Shown in pieces: positions 34,882 to 44,257 of a stretch of 64,000 nt of DNA. How positions within the stretch are numbered: position 1 is the first letter of the stretch; each line of letters opens with the position of its first letter. The DNA is taken from the NCBI RefSeq assembly GCF_035958815.1, contig NZ_CP108383.1, forward strand, positions 372,001 through 436,000. Direction: 5' to 3'. A program made the position numbers and the translations under genes. Origin of the DNA: Nocardia sp. NBC_01327. Its GTDB lineage: Bacteria > Actinomycetota > Actinomycetes > Mycobacteriales > Mycobacteriaceae. The notes below the pieces were generated by a model that did no database searches, had not been told where the DNA came from, and was given only the letters and a program-made list of their open reading frames with translations.

Positions 34882-34896
34882 CGCACACTGTGTGCG
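34882..34896. promoter_or_regulatory. Palindrome CGCACAC-T-GTGTGCG upstream of uspA
   Basis: Seven-base perfect arms around one base lie 24 bp upstream of the uspA ATG, a suitable place for a repressor of sugar uptake. The same 34634-34920 gap also has a 15-bp direct repeat GATCGGGCGAATCGG at 34749 and 34858. Confidence 0.5.
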
Positions 34897-34920
34897 GGTC
34901 GACCGGTAGCGTCCCCGATC

Positions 34921-35787
34921 ATGAACCGGACGGTTCGGCGCGTCGCCACCAGTTATGCCCTGCTGCTGCCGAGTCTTCTCGGCGTCGGCTGTTTTCTGCT
35001 GGTCCCGATCGGGGTGGTGCTGTGGCTGAGTCTGCACAGCTGGAATCTGCTGGGGCCCATGCAGTTCACCGGTCTCGCCAATTGGCGATCGGTGCTGGGT
35101 GACCGGCAGTTCGGGCATTCGCTGCTGGTCACGCTGGCGCTCACGGCGCTGGTGGTGCCCGCGCAGACGGCTCTCGGGTTCGGGGTCGCGGCGCTGCTCG
35201 CGCGGCGCGGGCGCGGGTCGGCGGTGCTGCGGGTGATCTACGCGCTGCCGTGGATGTGCGCGCCGGTGGCGGTGGGCGTGGTGTGGCAGTGGATCTTCGC
35301 ACCCACCGGAGGTGCGCTGAACGCGCTGCTGGGGCGGCGCATCGAATGGCTCAGCGATACCGCGCTCGCACTGCCGGCGGTGGCCATGGTGATCGTCTGG
35401 ATGAATGTCGGCTATGTGGCCTTGTTCTTTGTCGCCGGAATACGCGCCATACCAGCGGAAATCCTCGACGCCGGTGCGCTCGACGGGGCGACCGGCTGGC
35501 GGCGGGCGCGCTGGCTGATCCTGCCGCTGCTGCGACCGACCATGTTCTTCGTGCTCGCCACCGGTGTGCTGAGCGTCTTCCAGACCTTCGACACCGTGTA
35601 CGCGCTCACCAAGGGCGGGCCAGACCATCACACGGATGTGGTGGCCATGCGCATGTATTCGGAGGCCTTCGACGCCGCGCGCCCCGGGCGGGCGGCGGTC
35701 ATGGCGGTGGTGGTGTTCGCGGTCATGTTCGTGATCACCCTGGCGCAGCATCGGTACTTCCGGGATCGGACCAGCTATGAGTACTGA
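34921..35787 (+). CDS. uspA: ABC sugar permease, UspA-like
   Basis: The 288-residue protein has six membrane helices and the binding-protein-dependent permease loop ALDGATGWRRARWLILPLLRP (EAAxxDGA-type) that docks to the ATPase. Stretches such as SLHSWNLLGPMQFTGLANWR and IEWLSD resemble mycobacterial UspA, part of an amino-sugar importer. It overlaps the next permease by 11 bases. No ATPase gene is adjacent; importers of this type in actinomycetes often share an MsiK/SugC-like ATPase encoded elsewhere. Confidence 0.82.
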   Translation: MNRTVRRVATSYALLLPSLLGVGCFLLVPIGVVLWLSLHSWNLLGPMQFTGLANWRSVLGDRQFGHSLLVTLALTALVVPAQTALGFGVAALLARRGRGSAVLRVIYALPWMCAPVAVGVVWQWIFAPTGGALNALLGRRIEWLSDTALALPAVAMVIVWMNVGYVALFFVAGIRAIPAEILDAGALDGATGWRRARWLILPLLRPTMFFVLATGVLSVFQTFDTVYALTKGGPDHHTDVVAMRMYSEAFDAARPGRAAVMAVVVFAVMFVITLAQHRYFRDRTSYEY

Positions 35788-36610
35788 ACTCCGCAGGGCG
35801 GCAGTGCGTTCCGGCGCGGCATACGCGGTGCTCATCGTGGGGGCGCTGCTGACGGTCGCACCGCTGGTGCTCAGTGCGTTCACCGCGGTGAAGACGTCGG
35901 GGCAGTTCGCGAGCGAATCCGCCTTGACGCCACCGCATCCGGTGACGCTGGACAACTTCCGGACCGTGCTCGACCAGGGACTCGGGCGGGCAATCGCGGT
36001 GACCGCGCTCATGACGGTGTTCATCACCTTCGGACAGCTCGTCATCTCCATCCTGGCCGCATACGCGTTCGCGCGCACCAGCTTTCCCGGGCGGGAAGCG
36101 ATCTTCTGGGTGTACCTCGGCACCATGATGGTGCCCAGCGCTGTCACCCTCATACCGCTGTATCTCATGTTCGCGAAACTGGGCTGGCTCAATACCTTCT
36201 GGGCACTGGTGCTGCCGTTCGTCTTCGGCTCGCCGTACGCCATATTCCTGCTGCGGCAGTATTTCCGGTCCATACCCGGTGAGCTCGTCGATGCGGCGCG
36301 GATGGACGGCGCGAACACGCTCGATGTTCTGGTGCATATCGTGGTGCCCATGAGCCGGCCGATTCTGGCCACCCTCACGGTGATCACCATTGTCTCGCAG
36401 TGGAACAACTTCATGTGGCCGCTGGTCGCCGCCAGCGGGACGAAGTGGCAGGTGCTCACCGTGGCGACCGCGAATATGCAGACCCAGTACAACTCGCAGT
36501 GGCCGCTCATCATGGCCGCCACCACTCTCGCCATCGCGCCACTGGTGGTGCTGTTCCTGATATTCCAGCGGCAGGTGCTGCGCTCCATCGCGTGGACGGG
36601 GCTCAAATGA
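35777..36610 (+). CDS. uspB: ABC sugar permease, UspB-like
   Basis: The 277-residue MalG-type permease has six helices and the EAA loop ELVDAARMDGANTLDVLVHI. It pairs with the UspA-like protein; the coding regions overlap by 11 bases. Its stop overlaps the start of the binding-protein gene (ATGA). Confidence 0.82.
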   Translation: MSTELRRAAVRSGAAYAVLIVGALLTVAPLVLSAFTAVKTSGQFASESALTPPHPVTLDNFRTVLDQGLGRAIAVTALMTVFITFGQLVISILAAYAFARTSFPGREAIFWVYLGTMMVPSAVTLIPLYLMFAKLGWLNTFWALVLPFVFGSPYAIFLLRQYFRSIPGELVDAARMDGANTLDVLVHIVVPMSRPILATLTVITIVSQWNNFMWPLVAASGTKWQVLTVATANMQTQYNSQWPLIMAATTLAIAPLVVLFLIFQRQVLRSIAWTGLK

Positions 36611-37887
36611 GGGTCAAGGACTCCACCCGGGCGGTGCTCGGGATCGCGCTGGCGGTGCTGCTGCTCATTGCCGCCGCGCTGTGGCTGGGGCGCGATGGTG
36701 ACGCGTCGGGGCGCACCGTGGTGCGGCTGCGCATCTGGGATCAGAGCTTCGTGGCCGCGTATCGGGCCTCGCTCGATGAATTCCAGCGGGCCAATCCGGA
36801 TATCGAGGTGCGAATCACGCTGGTGCCGTGGGATTCCTATCCGCAGAAGCTACGGCTGGATGTGGCGGGCGGGATTGCCGACGATCTGTTCTGGACCGGG
36901 CTGTACGAGGACTATGCCGACAGCGGGCGCCTGGTGGACATCGGGGCTGCGCTGGGTGCGGACGCCGCGCGGGTGTGGGATCCGGCAGCGGTTTCGCAGT
37001 TCACCCGCAATGGAAAGCTCTGGGCGGTACCGCAATTCGTGGACGGCGGGACGGCGGTGTTCTACAACCGGGATCTGCTGCACGCGGCCGGGGTCGATCC
37101 CGCCGAGATCGCGGGAGCGCGCTGGAGTCCCGATGATGCCGCCGATACCTTCCGGCCGCTGCTGCGGCGGCTGCACGCGGTGGCGCAGTGGCCGTACAAC
37201 GCCGCCAAGGATTACCAATCCATCGAACTGCCCTACCTGGGTTCAGCAGGAGGGCAGCTGCAGCAGGGTGAGCAGTTCGCCTTCGCGAGTCCGCAGGGGG
37301 AGACCGCGTTCGGGTACCTGGTGCGGCTGATCGCCGAGGGATTGTCGCCTTCGGCGGCGGACACGAACACCAGCGGCGACTTCGCCAAAAATGCGTTCTT
37401 GCAGGGCAAGATGGCGCTGTTCCAATCGGGCAGCTTCAATCTCGCGACCATTGCGCAGGGTGCCGGATTCCACTGGGGGCTGGCGCTAATTCCGCAGGGG
37501 CCGTTGGGGCGGCTCAGCACCGATAATTCCGTCGGCGTCGCGGCCAATGCGGCGTCGAAGCATCCGGAGGCGGTGCGGCGGGTGCTGGCGTGGCTGGGTA
37601 GTCCGGCGGGTGATCGATATCTGGGGATGAACGGGGCCACCATTCCGGCCGTCGTCTCCGAACGGCAGGTGTACCAGGACTATTGGGCGCGGCACGGTGT
37701 CGACGTTTCGGCCTTCTTCGATGTGCTGCGCGAGGGGCAGTTCGCCGCCGGGGGCGGACCGGGATTTCCGGCCGCGCTCAAAGCGATGGATCCGATTCTG
37801 GCGGAGATGTTCTCGGGCCGGATTCCCGTTCGCGCGGGTCTGGAACGGGCACAGGCGGCGGCGAATGACGCTGTCGCGCAGCAGTAG
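36607..37887 (+). CDS. uspC: ABC sugar-binding protein, UspC-like
   Basis: The 426-residue protein has an N-terminal hydrophobic helix (VLGIALAVLLLIAAALWL) and a family-1 solute-binding fold (RIWDQSFVAAYRASLDEFQR, then KLWAVPQFVDGGTAVFYN). There is no lipobox cysteine, so it may stay anchored by the N-terminal helix. Gene order uspA-uspB-uspC agrees with mycobacteria, where UspC binds amino-sugar derivatives of cell-wall origin; the ligand here is unproven. Confidence 0.82.
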   Translation: MRVKDSTRAVLGIALAVLLLIAAALWLGRDGDASGRTVVRLRIWDQSFVAAYRASLDEFQRANPDIEVRITLVPWDSYPQKLRLDVAGGIADDLFWTGLYEDYADSGRLVDIGAALGADAARVWDPAAVSQFTRNGKLWAVPQFVDGGTAVFYNRDLLHAAGVDPAEIAGARWSPDDAADTFRPLLRRLHAVAQWPYNAAKDYQSIELPYLGSAGGQLQQGEQFAFASPQGETAFGYLVRLIAEGLSPSAADTNTSGDFAKNAFLQGKMALFQSGSFNLATIAQGAGFHWGLALIPQGPLGRLSTDNSVGVAANAASKHPEAVRRVLAWLGSPAGDRYLGMNGATIPAVVSERQVYQDYWARHGVDVSAFFDVLREGQFAAGGGPGFPAALKAMDPILAEMFSGRIPVRAGLERAQAAANDAVAQQ

Positions 37888-37888
37888 A

Positions 37889-38929
37889 TCAGATTCGGCT
37901 GTGGTCGGTGTACGGGGTGCGCGGACCGAACTTGGGCTTGTGCGCGAAACCCGCGAGGCCCAGTAGCCGGACGGCCCGATAGCGGTGCGGGCGAAGAGGT
38001 TCCAGGTATTCGATCATGGCGTCGTCGTCGATGGGACGGCCGAGCAGCGTCCAGCCGACCGTGGCGGCGAGGTGGAAATCGCCCACCGACAGGGCATCGG
38101 GATCACCGAAGGCGCGCTGGGCGATTTCGGCCGCGGTCCACACGCCGATACCCGGGACGGTGCGCAGTCGCTTTTCGGCGTCGGCGTGACTCAATGCCGC
38201 CGCTTCCTCCAGCTTGGGGGCGATACGGGCCGCCAGCACAATGGTTTTCGAACGCTGCGGCTCCACATTCGCGCGGTGGTAGACCCAGGACGGAATGTGC
38301 CGCCAGGTTTCGGCGTCCGGCATGACCCGCAGTCCGTCGGGGGCCGGGCCCGGCGCCGGAGTTCCGTAGCGCCACACCAGTTTCCGCCAGGAGGCGTGCG
38401 CGGTGCGGGTGTGCACCTTCTGCTCCAGCACCGCGGGGACCACCGCCTCGAACACCAGGCCGGTGCGCAGCATGCGCAGGCCCGGATTGCGGCGGTGCGC
38501 CTCGACGACCTTCGGATGCTCGGGGGAGAAGCCGGTGAGGTCCTCGTCCAGGCACAGCATGTGGGGGAGGCGCTCGAGGAATTCCTCCGCGCCGGGCCCC
38601 CAGGCCTGGGCGTCGACACCGCGGCGATCGAGCTGCCGCAGGCGGTAGGTGACCGGTCCGGTCGGCATGCGGGAGGCGTGCCAGTGCGCGCCGTCCGGAG
38701 TCTCGCGGTGACAGGGGTCGCCGAGCCCGCGCCGCAGCGGCGAGACGGTGGCGGCGAGATCGATCGGACGCTCGGACCGCACCGTGCGCGTCTGAGCGGT
38801 GGCGATCGGCGCGGTGGTCACCGGGACATTCTGCGCCCCGCCGCAGCGGTGCCGCCGCCAGCCCATGCCGGTGGTGACCCCGGCCATAGGCGCGGCCGGG
38901 AGAGCCTGCCCCGGCCGCGATGCCGTCAT
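37889..38929 (-). CDS. HhH-GPD DNA glycosylase (AlkA/3-methyladenine type)
   Basis: The 346-residue protein carries the helix-hairpin-helix LRTVPGIGVWTAAEIAQRAF and, shortly after, GDFHLA with the catalytic Asp of HhH-GPD glycosylases that excise alkylated bases. The first 50 residues from ATG 38929 are low-complexity; a later start is possible, although the ATG overlaps the preceding stop (ATGA). It is convergent with uspC, one base apart. Co-transcription with the FAD/Fe-S oxidase gene follows from the overlap. Confidence 0.82.
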   Translation of the reverse strand: MTASRPGQALPAAPMAGVTTGMGWRRHRCGGAQNVPVTTAPIATAQTRTVRSERPIDLAATVSPLRRGLGDPCHRETPDGAHWHASRMPTGPVTYRLRQLDRRGVDAQAWGPGAEEFLERLPHMLCLDEDLTGFSPEHPKVVEAHRRNPGLRMLRTGLVFEAVVPAVLEQKVHTRTAHASWRKLVWRYGTPAPGPAPDGLRVMPDAETWRHIPSWVYHRANVEPQRSKTIVLAARIAPKLEEAAALSHADAEKRLRTVPGIGVWTAAEIAQRAFGDPDALSVGDFHLAATVGWTLLGRPIDDDAMIEYLEPLRPHRYRAVRLLGLAGFAHKPKFGPRTPYTDHSRI

Positions 38930-41910
38930 GGCTGGTCGCTGGGCTCCGACAGGAATTGGGCGAGGTGCCGGAAGGACTTGCCGGCCAGCTGCTCGGCCTG
39001 GGTGCGGCACGAGAATCCGTCGGCGATCAAGATCGAATCGGGCTCTGCCGCGCGCACGGCCGGGAGCAGTCCGTTCTCGGCGACGGCGACCGATACGTCA
39101 TAGTGCCCGCGCTGCATTCCGAAGTTTCCCGCGAGCCCGCAACAGCCAGCGATCTCCTGTACCGAAGCACCGGTACGTTCCAGAATCCGCCGATCCGCCG
39201 CGAACCCGGAGACCGCGTGCTCATGGCAGTGCGGCTGCACCAGCACCGTCTGCCCGCGCCGATCCGGCGGCTCCCAGCCCGGCTGCGCCTCGAGGAACTC
39301 CGCGAGGGTGCGCATCGCCCCAGCGACCGCGCTCGCCCGCGGATCCTGCGGCAGCAGACGCGGCAGATCCTCGCGCAGCGCGGCCGTGCACGACGGTTCG
39401 AGCCCGACCACCACCCCGCCGCCGCGCACATGCGCGTCCAGCGCATCCACGGTGTCCCGCAACCGCTTCCGTGCGCCGTCCAATTGCCCCGTGGTGATCC
39501 AGGTCAGTCCGCAACACACCCGCCGCTCCGGAATGCCGACCGAATATCCCAGTGATTCGATCAATTCCACGGCAGCCCAAGCGATCTCCGGATCGAACGC
39601 ATCGGTGAAACTATCGATCCACAGCATGACACCGGTCGACAGGACGGCTGGAGCCGATGCCGAATCACTGGGCGAGACAGCGTCTGCCCCGATCGGCGGC
39701 TGCGCGTCCGCCCCGTCGGCGGAGTCGGAGCGGACAGCACGGGCTGCGCCCGAACTGTCGGTGGGGAGCGAGCCAGCGTGACCTTCTGTGATCGGCGCCG
39801 CGATTGTGACGTCGGCGGTGGCGCGCAGGGCAGTTTCATTCGGCGGCGGTCCGGATCGCGCACGGTCGCGCCAGGAGCGGCGAAAGCTGCGGGCCGCCAG
39901 GGGTGGCACGGGTCGGCGGGAGTCGATTCCGGCGGCGCGCAGGCCTATTCGGCGTAGCGGACCGGTGGCGGCGAAGGTGTTGAGTACGCGGGGGAATCGG
40001 GTGGCGATGGCGAGCCACTGGGGGAGGCGGCCCAGGGAGTAGTGGTCGAGGGGGCGGGGGCGGCGGTGGTAGCGGCGGTACAGGGTTTCGGATTTGTAGG
40101 TGGCCATGTCGACGCCGGCGGGGCAGTCGGATGCGCAGGCCTTGCAGGAGAGGCAGAGGTCCAGGGATTCGGCTACCGCGTCGGAGCGCCAGTCGAGTGC
40201 GCCGCGCACCACCTCCTGCAGGACTCGGGCGCGGGCTCGGGTGCTGTCCTTCTCATCGGCGGTGGCCTGGTACGACGGGCACATGAAGCCGCCGGCGCGG
40301 CTCGTATCGGCGCGGCATTTGCCGACGCCGACACAGCGATGCACGGCGGTGCCGATATCACCGTCGGCGAGGAAGGCGAAGCCGTCCGCATCCGGGACCG
40401 GGCGCAGACCGGCGAGGCGCAGGTCGGCGTCGAGGGGGTTCGGGCGTACGAGGACACCGGGATTCAGTACGTCTTCGGGGTCGAAGAGCGCCTTGAAATC
40501 GGCGAAGGCCGCCAGGGCCGCGGGGGAGTACATGTACTGCAACAGTTCCGAGCGGGCGCGGCCGTCGCCGTGCTCACCGGAGAGGGAACCGCCGAAGCTC
40601 ACCACCTGGCGGGCGGCATCCTCCAGGAAGGCCCGGAACCGTTGCGGGGCATCCTTGATCGGCAGATCCAGACGGACGTGGATGCAGCCGTCGCCCATGT
40701 GTCCGTAGAGCAGGCCGTCTACCCGGTGGTCATGCATCAGGCGCTCGAATTCGCGCAGGTACGCACCCAATCGCTCGGGAGGCACCGCCGCGTCCTCCCA
40801 TCCCGGCCAGGCTGGATTGCCGTCGGGCGTACGCCCCGACAGACCGGCGCCGTCGGCGCGAATTGCCCACAGCGCCTGCGCTTCTCGCTGATCGAGCACC
40901 ACGCGGGTATCGAGTGCGTGCGCGGAGTCGCACAGCATCTCGGCCAGTTCTCGGGCCTGCTCGGCGGTATCGCCCGCGATTTCCACGAACAGCCAGCCGC
41001 CGCCGCGCGGCAGGTCGGGAACCCTGCCGGTATGCGCGCGGACCACGTTCACCAGTCGCGCGTCCATACCTTCGACCGCGATGGGCCGGACCGCCATGAT
41101 GGCCGCGATATCGTCTGCGGCCGTGGGCATATCCGGATAGCCGAGCACGACGAGCACCGTGGCCGCAGGTATCGGCACAAGGTCGACCGTCGCCTCGAGC
41201 AGTAGTCCACAGGTGCCCTCGGTCCCGACAAAAGCCTGCGCCACCGACGAACCGTGTTCCGGCAGTAGGTGTTCCAGTGCATATCCGGACGCCTGCCGCT
41301 CGAACCGCCCCAGTTCGGTGCGGATCAGCGCCAGATTCGAGCGGGTGAACTCTGTCAGGCCCGGCACTACCGCCAAATCCCTGCCGAGTCGCCGCTGCGC
41401 ACCCGTCCCGTCGAGAATTCGCAGCTCCCGCACGGTATCCGAGGTGCGCCCCCACGCCACCGCCCGCGGCCCGCAGGCATTGTTGCCGATCATCCCGCCG
41501 AGCGTGCACCGATTCTGCGTCGACGGATCCGGCCCGAACCGCAAACCGTGCGGCGCGACCTCCCGCTGCACACTCCCCAGCACCACTCCCGGCTGCACCC
41601 GCGCCCACCGCTGCTCGGCATCCACCTCGACAATCGCATTCATATGCCTGCTGAAATCCAGCACCACCCCCGCCCCGATGGCATTGCCCGCCACCGAAGT
41701 CCCCGCCCCGCGGGCCGTAACCCCCAGCCCCTCGCCCCGCGCGAAGGCCAGCACCTCGGCCACATCCGCTTCGGTCCGCGGAAAAACCACCGCCGCCGGC
41801 ACCACCCGATAGTTCGACGCATCCGACGAATACTCGGCCCGCCGCCGCTCCGAGGCATCGACCTCCCCGGCAAGCCGCCCGCGCAACCCCCGCACCACCG
41901 ATTCGCTCAC
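38926..41910 (-). CDS. FAD-linked oxidase fused to Fe-S and CCG domains (D-2-hydroxyacid dehydrogenase type)
   Basis: The 994-residue protein joins an FAD_binding_4 domain (GAGTSVAGNAIG; TLGGMIGNNACGPRA), an FAD-oxidase C-terminal domain (GHMGDGCIHVRLDLP; SGEHGDGRARSELL), Fe-S binding (CVGVGKCR and CLSCKACASDCPAGVD) and CCG-type cysteine clusters (RVCCGLTW; EIAGCCGLAGNFG). This is the layout of D-lactate or D-2-hydroxyglutarate dehydrogenases that feed electrons to the respiratory chain. A low-complexity Ser/Ala/Asp linker (about 710-760) separates the Fe-S and CCG parts and could mark a recent fusion. GTG 41910 is the start. Confidence 0.88.
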   Translation of the reverse strand: MSESVVRGLRGRLAGEVDASERRRAEYSSDASNYRVVPAAVVFPRTEADVAEVLAFARGEGLGVTARGAGTSVAGNAIGAGVVLDFSRHMNAIVEVDAEQRWARVQPGVVLGSVQREVAPHGLRFGPDPSTQNRCTLGGMIGNNACGPRAVAWGRTSDTVRELRILDGTGAQRRLGRDLAVVPGLTEFTRSNLALIRTELGRFERQASGYALEHLLPEHGSSVAQAFVGTEGTCGLLLEATVDLVPIPAATVLVVLGYPDMPTAADDIAAIMAVRPIAVEGMDARLVNVVRAHTGRVPDLPRGGGWLFVEIAGDTAEQARELAEMLCDSAHALDTRVVLDQREAQALWAIRADGAGLSGRTPDGNPAWPGWEDAAVPPERLGAYLREFERLMHDHRVDGLLYGHMGDGCIHVRLDLPIKDAPQRFRAFLEDAARQVVSFGGSLSGEHGDGRARSELLQYMYSPAALAAFADFKALFDPEDVLNPGVLVRPNPLDADLRLAGLRPVPDADGFAFLADGDIGTAVHRCVGVGKCRADTSRAGGFMCPSYQATADEKDSTRARARVLQEVVRGALDWRSDAVAESLDLCLSCKACASDCPAGVDMATYKSETLYRRYHRRPRPLDHYSLGRLPQWLAIATRFPRVLNTFAATGPLRRIGLRAAGIDSRRPVPPLAARSFRRSWRDRARSGPPPNETALRATADVTIAAPITEGHAGSLPTDSSGAARAVRSDSADGADAQPPIGADAVSPSDSASAPAVLSTGVMLWIDSFTDAFDPEIAWAAVELIESLGYSVGIPERRVCCGLTWITTGQLDGARKRLRDTVDALDAHVRGGGVVVGLEPSCTAALREDLPRLLPQDPRASAVAGAMRTLAEFLEAQPGWEPPDRRGQTVLVQPHCHEHAVSGFAADRRILERTGASVQEIAGCCGLAGNFGMQRGHYDVSVAVAENGLLPAVRAAEPDSILIADGFSCRTQAEQLAGKSFRHLAQFLSEPSDQP

Positions 41911-41955
41911 CCCGCCAGCCTAGGAGCACCGCTCCGCAGCACCGCCTACCCGCGG

Positions 41956-42062
41956 CACCGACCGGCAGTCCGCCCGCACCACGCCGCCCGAGACCACACA
42001 GCGCATGCCCTAGCCGAAATACTCCACAGGGCATGTTCAGTCGGTAGAGAGGCTGTTCGGTG
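41956..42062. repeat. 107-bp imperfect direct repeat, copy 1
   Basis: The copy begins CACCGACCGGCAGT and ends GGCTGTTCGGTG, like copy 2, with the same length between. The interior has ATGCCCT/AGGGCAT arms able to form a hairpin. It is in the 440-bp gap upstream of the ABC exporter, which holds no gene that I can support. Confidence 0.7.
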
Positions 42063-42097
42063 AGAGTCGGGCCGCCAACACCCCCACCTGCAACACC

Positions 42098-42204
42098 CAC
42101 CGACCGGCAGTTCACCCTGCATGCCAGATCGAGGCCACACAGCACTTGTCTCAGCCGAACAGCTCTGATCAGGCATGTTCGATCGGTCGACGGGCTGTTC
42201 GGTG
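42098..42204. repeat. 107-bp imperfect direct repeat, copy 2
   Basis: Starts and ends with the same 14- and 12-base motifs as copy 1, offset by 142 bases. It contains CCGAACAGC (42155) and GCTGTTCGG (42194), a 9-bp inverted repeat. The interior has diverged more than the ends. Confidence 0.7.
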
Positions 42205-42350
42205 CGAGGTGAGCGAAGCCCGCTTCGACGCGATGGCCGATTCCGCTGTGAGCGGACAATCGGGGGTATCGGCTTGTCCTGAACCTTTGTTGAGGTCTTA
42301 CTGTCGGTGGTCTGGGGTTCGATGAAGTCCAGAGTGGTGAGGAGTGCGGG

Positions 42351-44231
42351 ATGAGTATGGAAGCCGTAGCGCGGGATCAGCTGTATCGGCGGATGAACGC
42401 GCACACGGAGCAGCGGCCGCTGCGGGCGGGGACCGCACGGCGGATTCTCGCTTTCGCGCGTCCGCATCACCGGCGGCTGGTGGCCTTCCTGGTGTTCAGC
42501 ATCGGGTCGGCGCTGCTGGCGGTCGCGACGCCGGTACTGGCGGGTCAGGTGGTGAACGACATCGTCAAGGGGTCGGCGCCGCGGACGGTGATCCTGCTCG
42601 CGGCGATCATCGCGCTGGTGGCGGTGCTGGACGCGGGTTTGGGGCTGGTCATCCGGCTGCTGTCGGCGCGGATCGGCGAAGGGCTGATCTTCGATCTGCG
42701 GACCTCGGTCTTCGATCATGTGCAGAAGATGCCGATCGCGTTCTTCACCCGCACCCGGACGGGAGCACTGGTCAGCCGCCTCAACAATGATGTGATCGGG
42801 GCCCAGCGGGCCTTCAGCACCACACTGTCCGGTGTTGTCACGAATGTGGTCACGCTGGCACTGACGCTGGCGGTCATGCTGCGGCTGTCCTGGCAGATCA
42901 CGCTGCTGGCCCTGGTGCTGCTGCCGGTGTTCGTACTGCCCGCGCGGCGCATGGGCGACAAGCTCGCCGGGATTCAGCGTGAGGCCGCGGGGCTGAACGC
43001 GTCCATGAGCACGCAGATGACGGAGCGGTTCTCCGCGCCGGGCGCGACGCTGGTGAAGCTGTTCGGACGCCCGCATCAGGAGTCCGCCGAATTCGGCGAC
43101 CGGGCCGGGCGGGTGCGCGATATCGGGGTGCGGACCGCCATGCTGCAGACCTACTTCGTCACCGCGCTCACGCTGGTGTCGGCCCTGGCTCTGGCGCTGG
43201 TGTACGGACTGGGCGGATACTTCGCATTGAAGGGGACCCTGGAACCCGGTGCGGTGGTGGCACTTTCGCTGCTGCTGGCCCGGCTGTACTCACCGCTGAC
43301 CGCGCTGGCCAGCGCCCGGTTGGACGTCATGTCGGCGCTGGTGAGCTTCGAGCGGGTCTTCGAGGTACTGGATCTGAAGCCGCTGATCGAGGACGCGCCC
43401 GATGCCGTCGCGGCGCCGGACGGGCCGATCGCGGTGGAGCTGGACCGGGTGAGCTTCGGCTATCCGTCCGCCGACAAGGTATCGCTGGCCTCGCTCGAGG
43501 ATGTGGCGACGCTGGACAGCCGGGGCGGGGACGAGGTGCTGCACGAGGTGTCGCTGCGGGCCGAACCCGGACAGCTGGTGGCACTGGTCGGCTCCTCCGG
43601 GGCCGGGAAATCGACCATCGCGCAATTGGTTTCGCGGTTGTACGACGTGGATTCCGGATCGGTGCGGCTGGGCGGCACCGATGTGCGCGAGCTGACCGGG
43701 CGCTCCATTCAGGACACCGTCGGCCTGGTCACCCAGGACGGGCACCTGTTCCACGACAGCATTCGCGGCAATCTGCTGCTCGCCCGCCCCGAAGCCACCG
43801 AGGCGGAACTGTGGGATGCCCTGGAGCGTGCCCGGTTACGTGATCTCATCGCCTCGCTGCCCGACGGTTTGGACACCGTGGTGGGCGAACGCGGCTACCG
43901 GCTCTCCGGCGGCGAACGCCAGCGCCTCACCATTGCCCGCCTGCTGCTCAAGCAGCCGCGCGTGGTCATTCTCGACGAGGCCACCGCCTCGCTGGACTCC
44001 ACCTCAGAGGCCGCTGTGCAGGAGGCGCTCGCCGAGGCGCTGCAGGGCCGCACCGCCCTGGTGATCGCGCACCGGCTCTCGACCATCCGCAATGCCGACC
44101 AGATCCTGGTTCTGGAGCACGGCCGCATTGTGGAGCGCGGCACCCATACCGAGCTATTGGCCGTCGGCGGCCGCTACTCCGAGCTCTACCGCACCCAATT
44201 CGCGGACGACAGCGAGACTGCCGCCGCCTGA
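42351..44231 (+). CDS. ABC exporter, fused membrane and ATPase domains
   Basis: The 626-residue half-transporter has six membrane helices (about 40-330) and a nucleotide-binding domain with Walker A GSSGAGKST, signature LSGGERQR, Walker B VVILDEATAS and the H-loop in IAHRLSTI. It resembles lipid or drug exporters of the MsbA/LmrA type and probably works as a homodimer. ATG 42351 follows GAGGAG by six bases. The next gene starts after a palindromic region. Confidence 0.88.
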   Translation: MSMEAVARDQLYRRMNAHTEQRPLRAGTARRILAFARPHHRRLVAFLVFSIGSALLAVATPVLAGQVVNDIVKGSAPRTVILLAAIIALVAVLDAGLGLVIRLLSARIGEGLIFDLRTSVFDHVQKMPIAFFTRTRTGALVSRLNNDVIGAQRAFSTTLSGVVTNVVTLALTLAVMLRLSWQITLLALVLLPVFVLPARRMGDKLAGIQREAAGLNASMSTQMTERFSAPGATLVKLFGRPHQESAEFGDRAGRVRDIGVRTAMLQTYFVTALTLVSALALALVYGLGGYFALKGTLEPGAVVALSLLLARLYSPLTALASARLDVMSALVSFERVFEVLDLKPLIEDAPDAVAAPDGPIAVELDRVSFGYPSADKVSLASLEDVATLDSRGGDEVLHEVSLRAEPGQLVALVGSSGAGKSTIAQLVSRLYDVDSGSVRLGGTDVRELTGRSIQDTVGLVTQDGHLFHDSIRGNLLLARPEATEAELWDALERARLRDLIASLPDGLDTVVGERGYRLSGGERQRLTIARLLLKQPRVVILDEATASLDSTSEAAVQEALAEALQGRTALVIAHRLSTIRNADQILVLEHGRIVERGTHTELLAVGGRYSELYRTQFADDSETAAA

Positions 44232-44257
44232 TCCCGCCACGCATCGCCCGTTAGCCG

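Noticed and set aside
40730-42259. Minus-strand frame that includes the 107-bp repeats and continues antisense-frame through the oxidase gene
   Set aside because: Gly/Arg-rich shadow of the oxidase coding frame; the repeats are better described as DNA elements.
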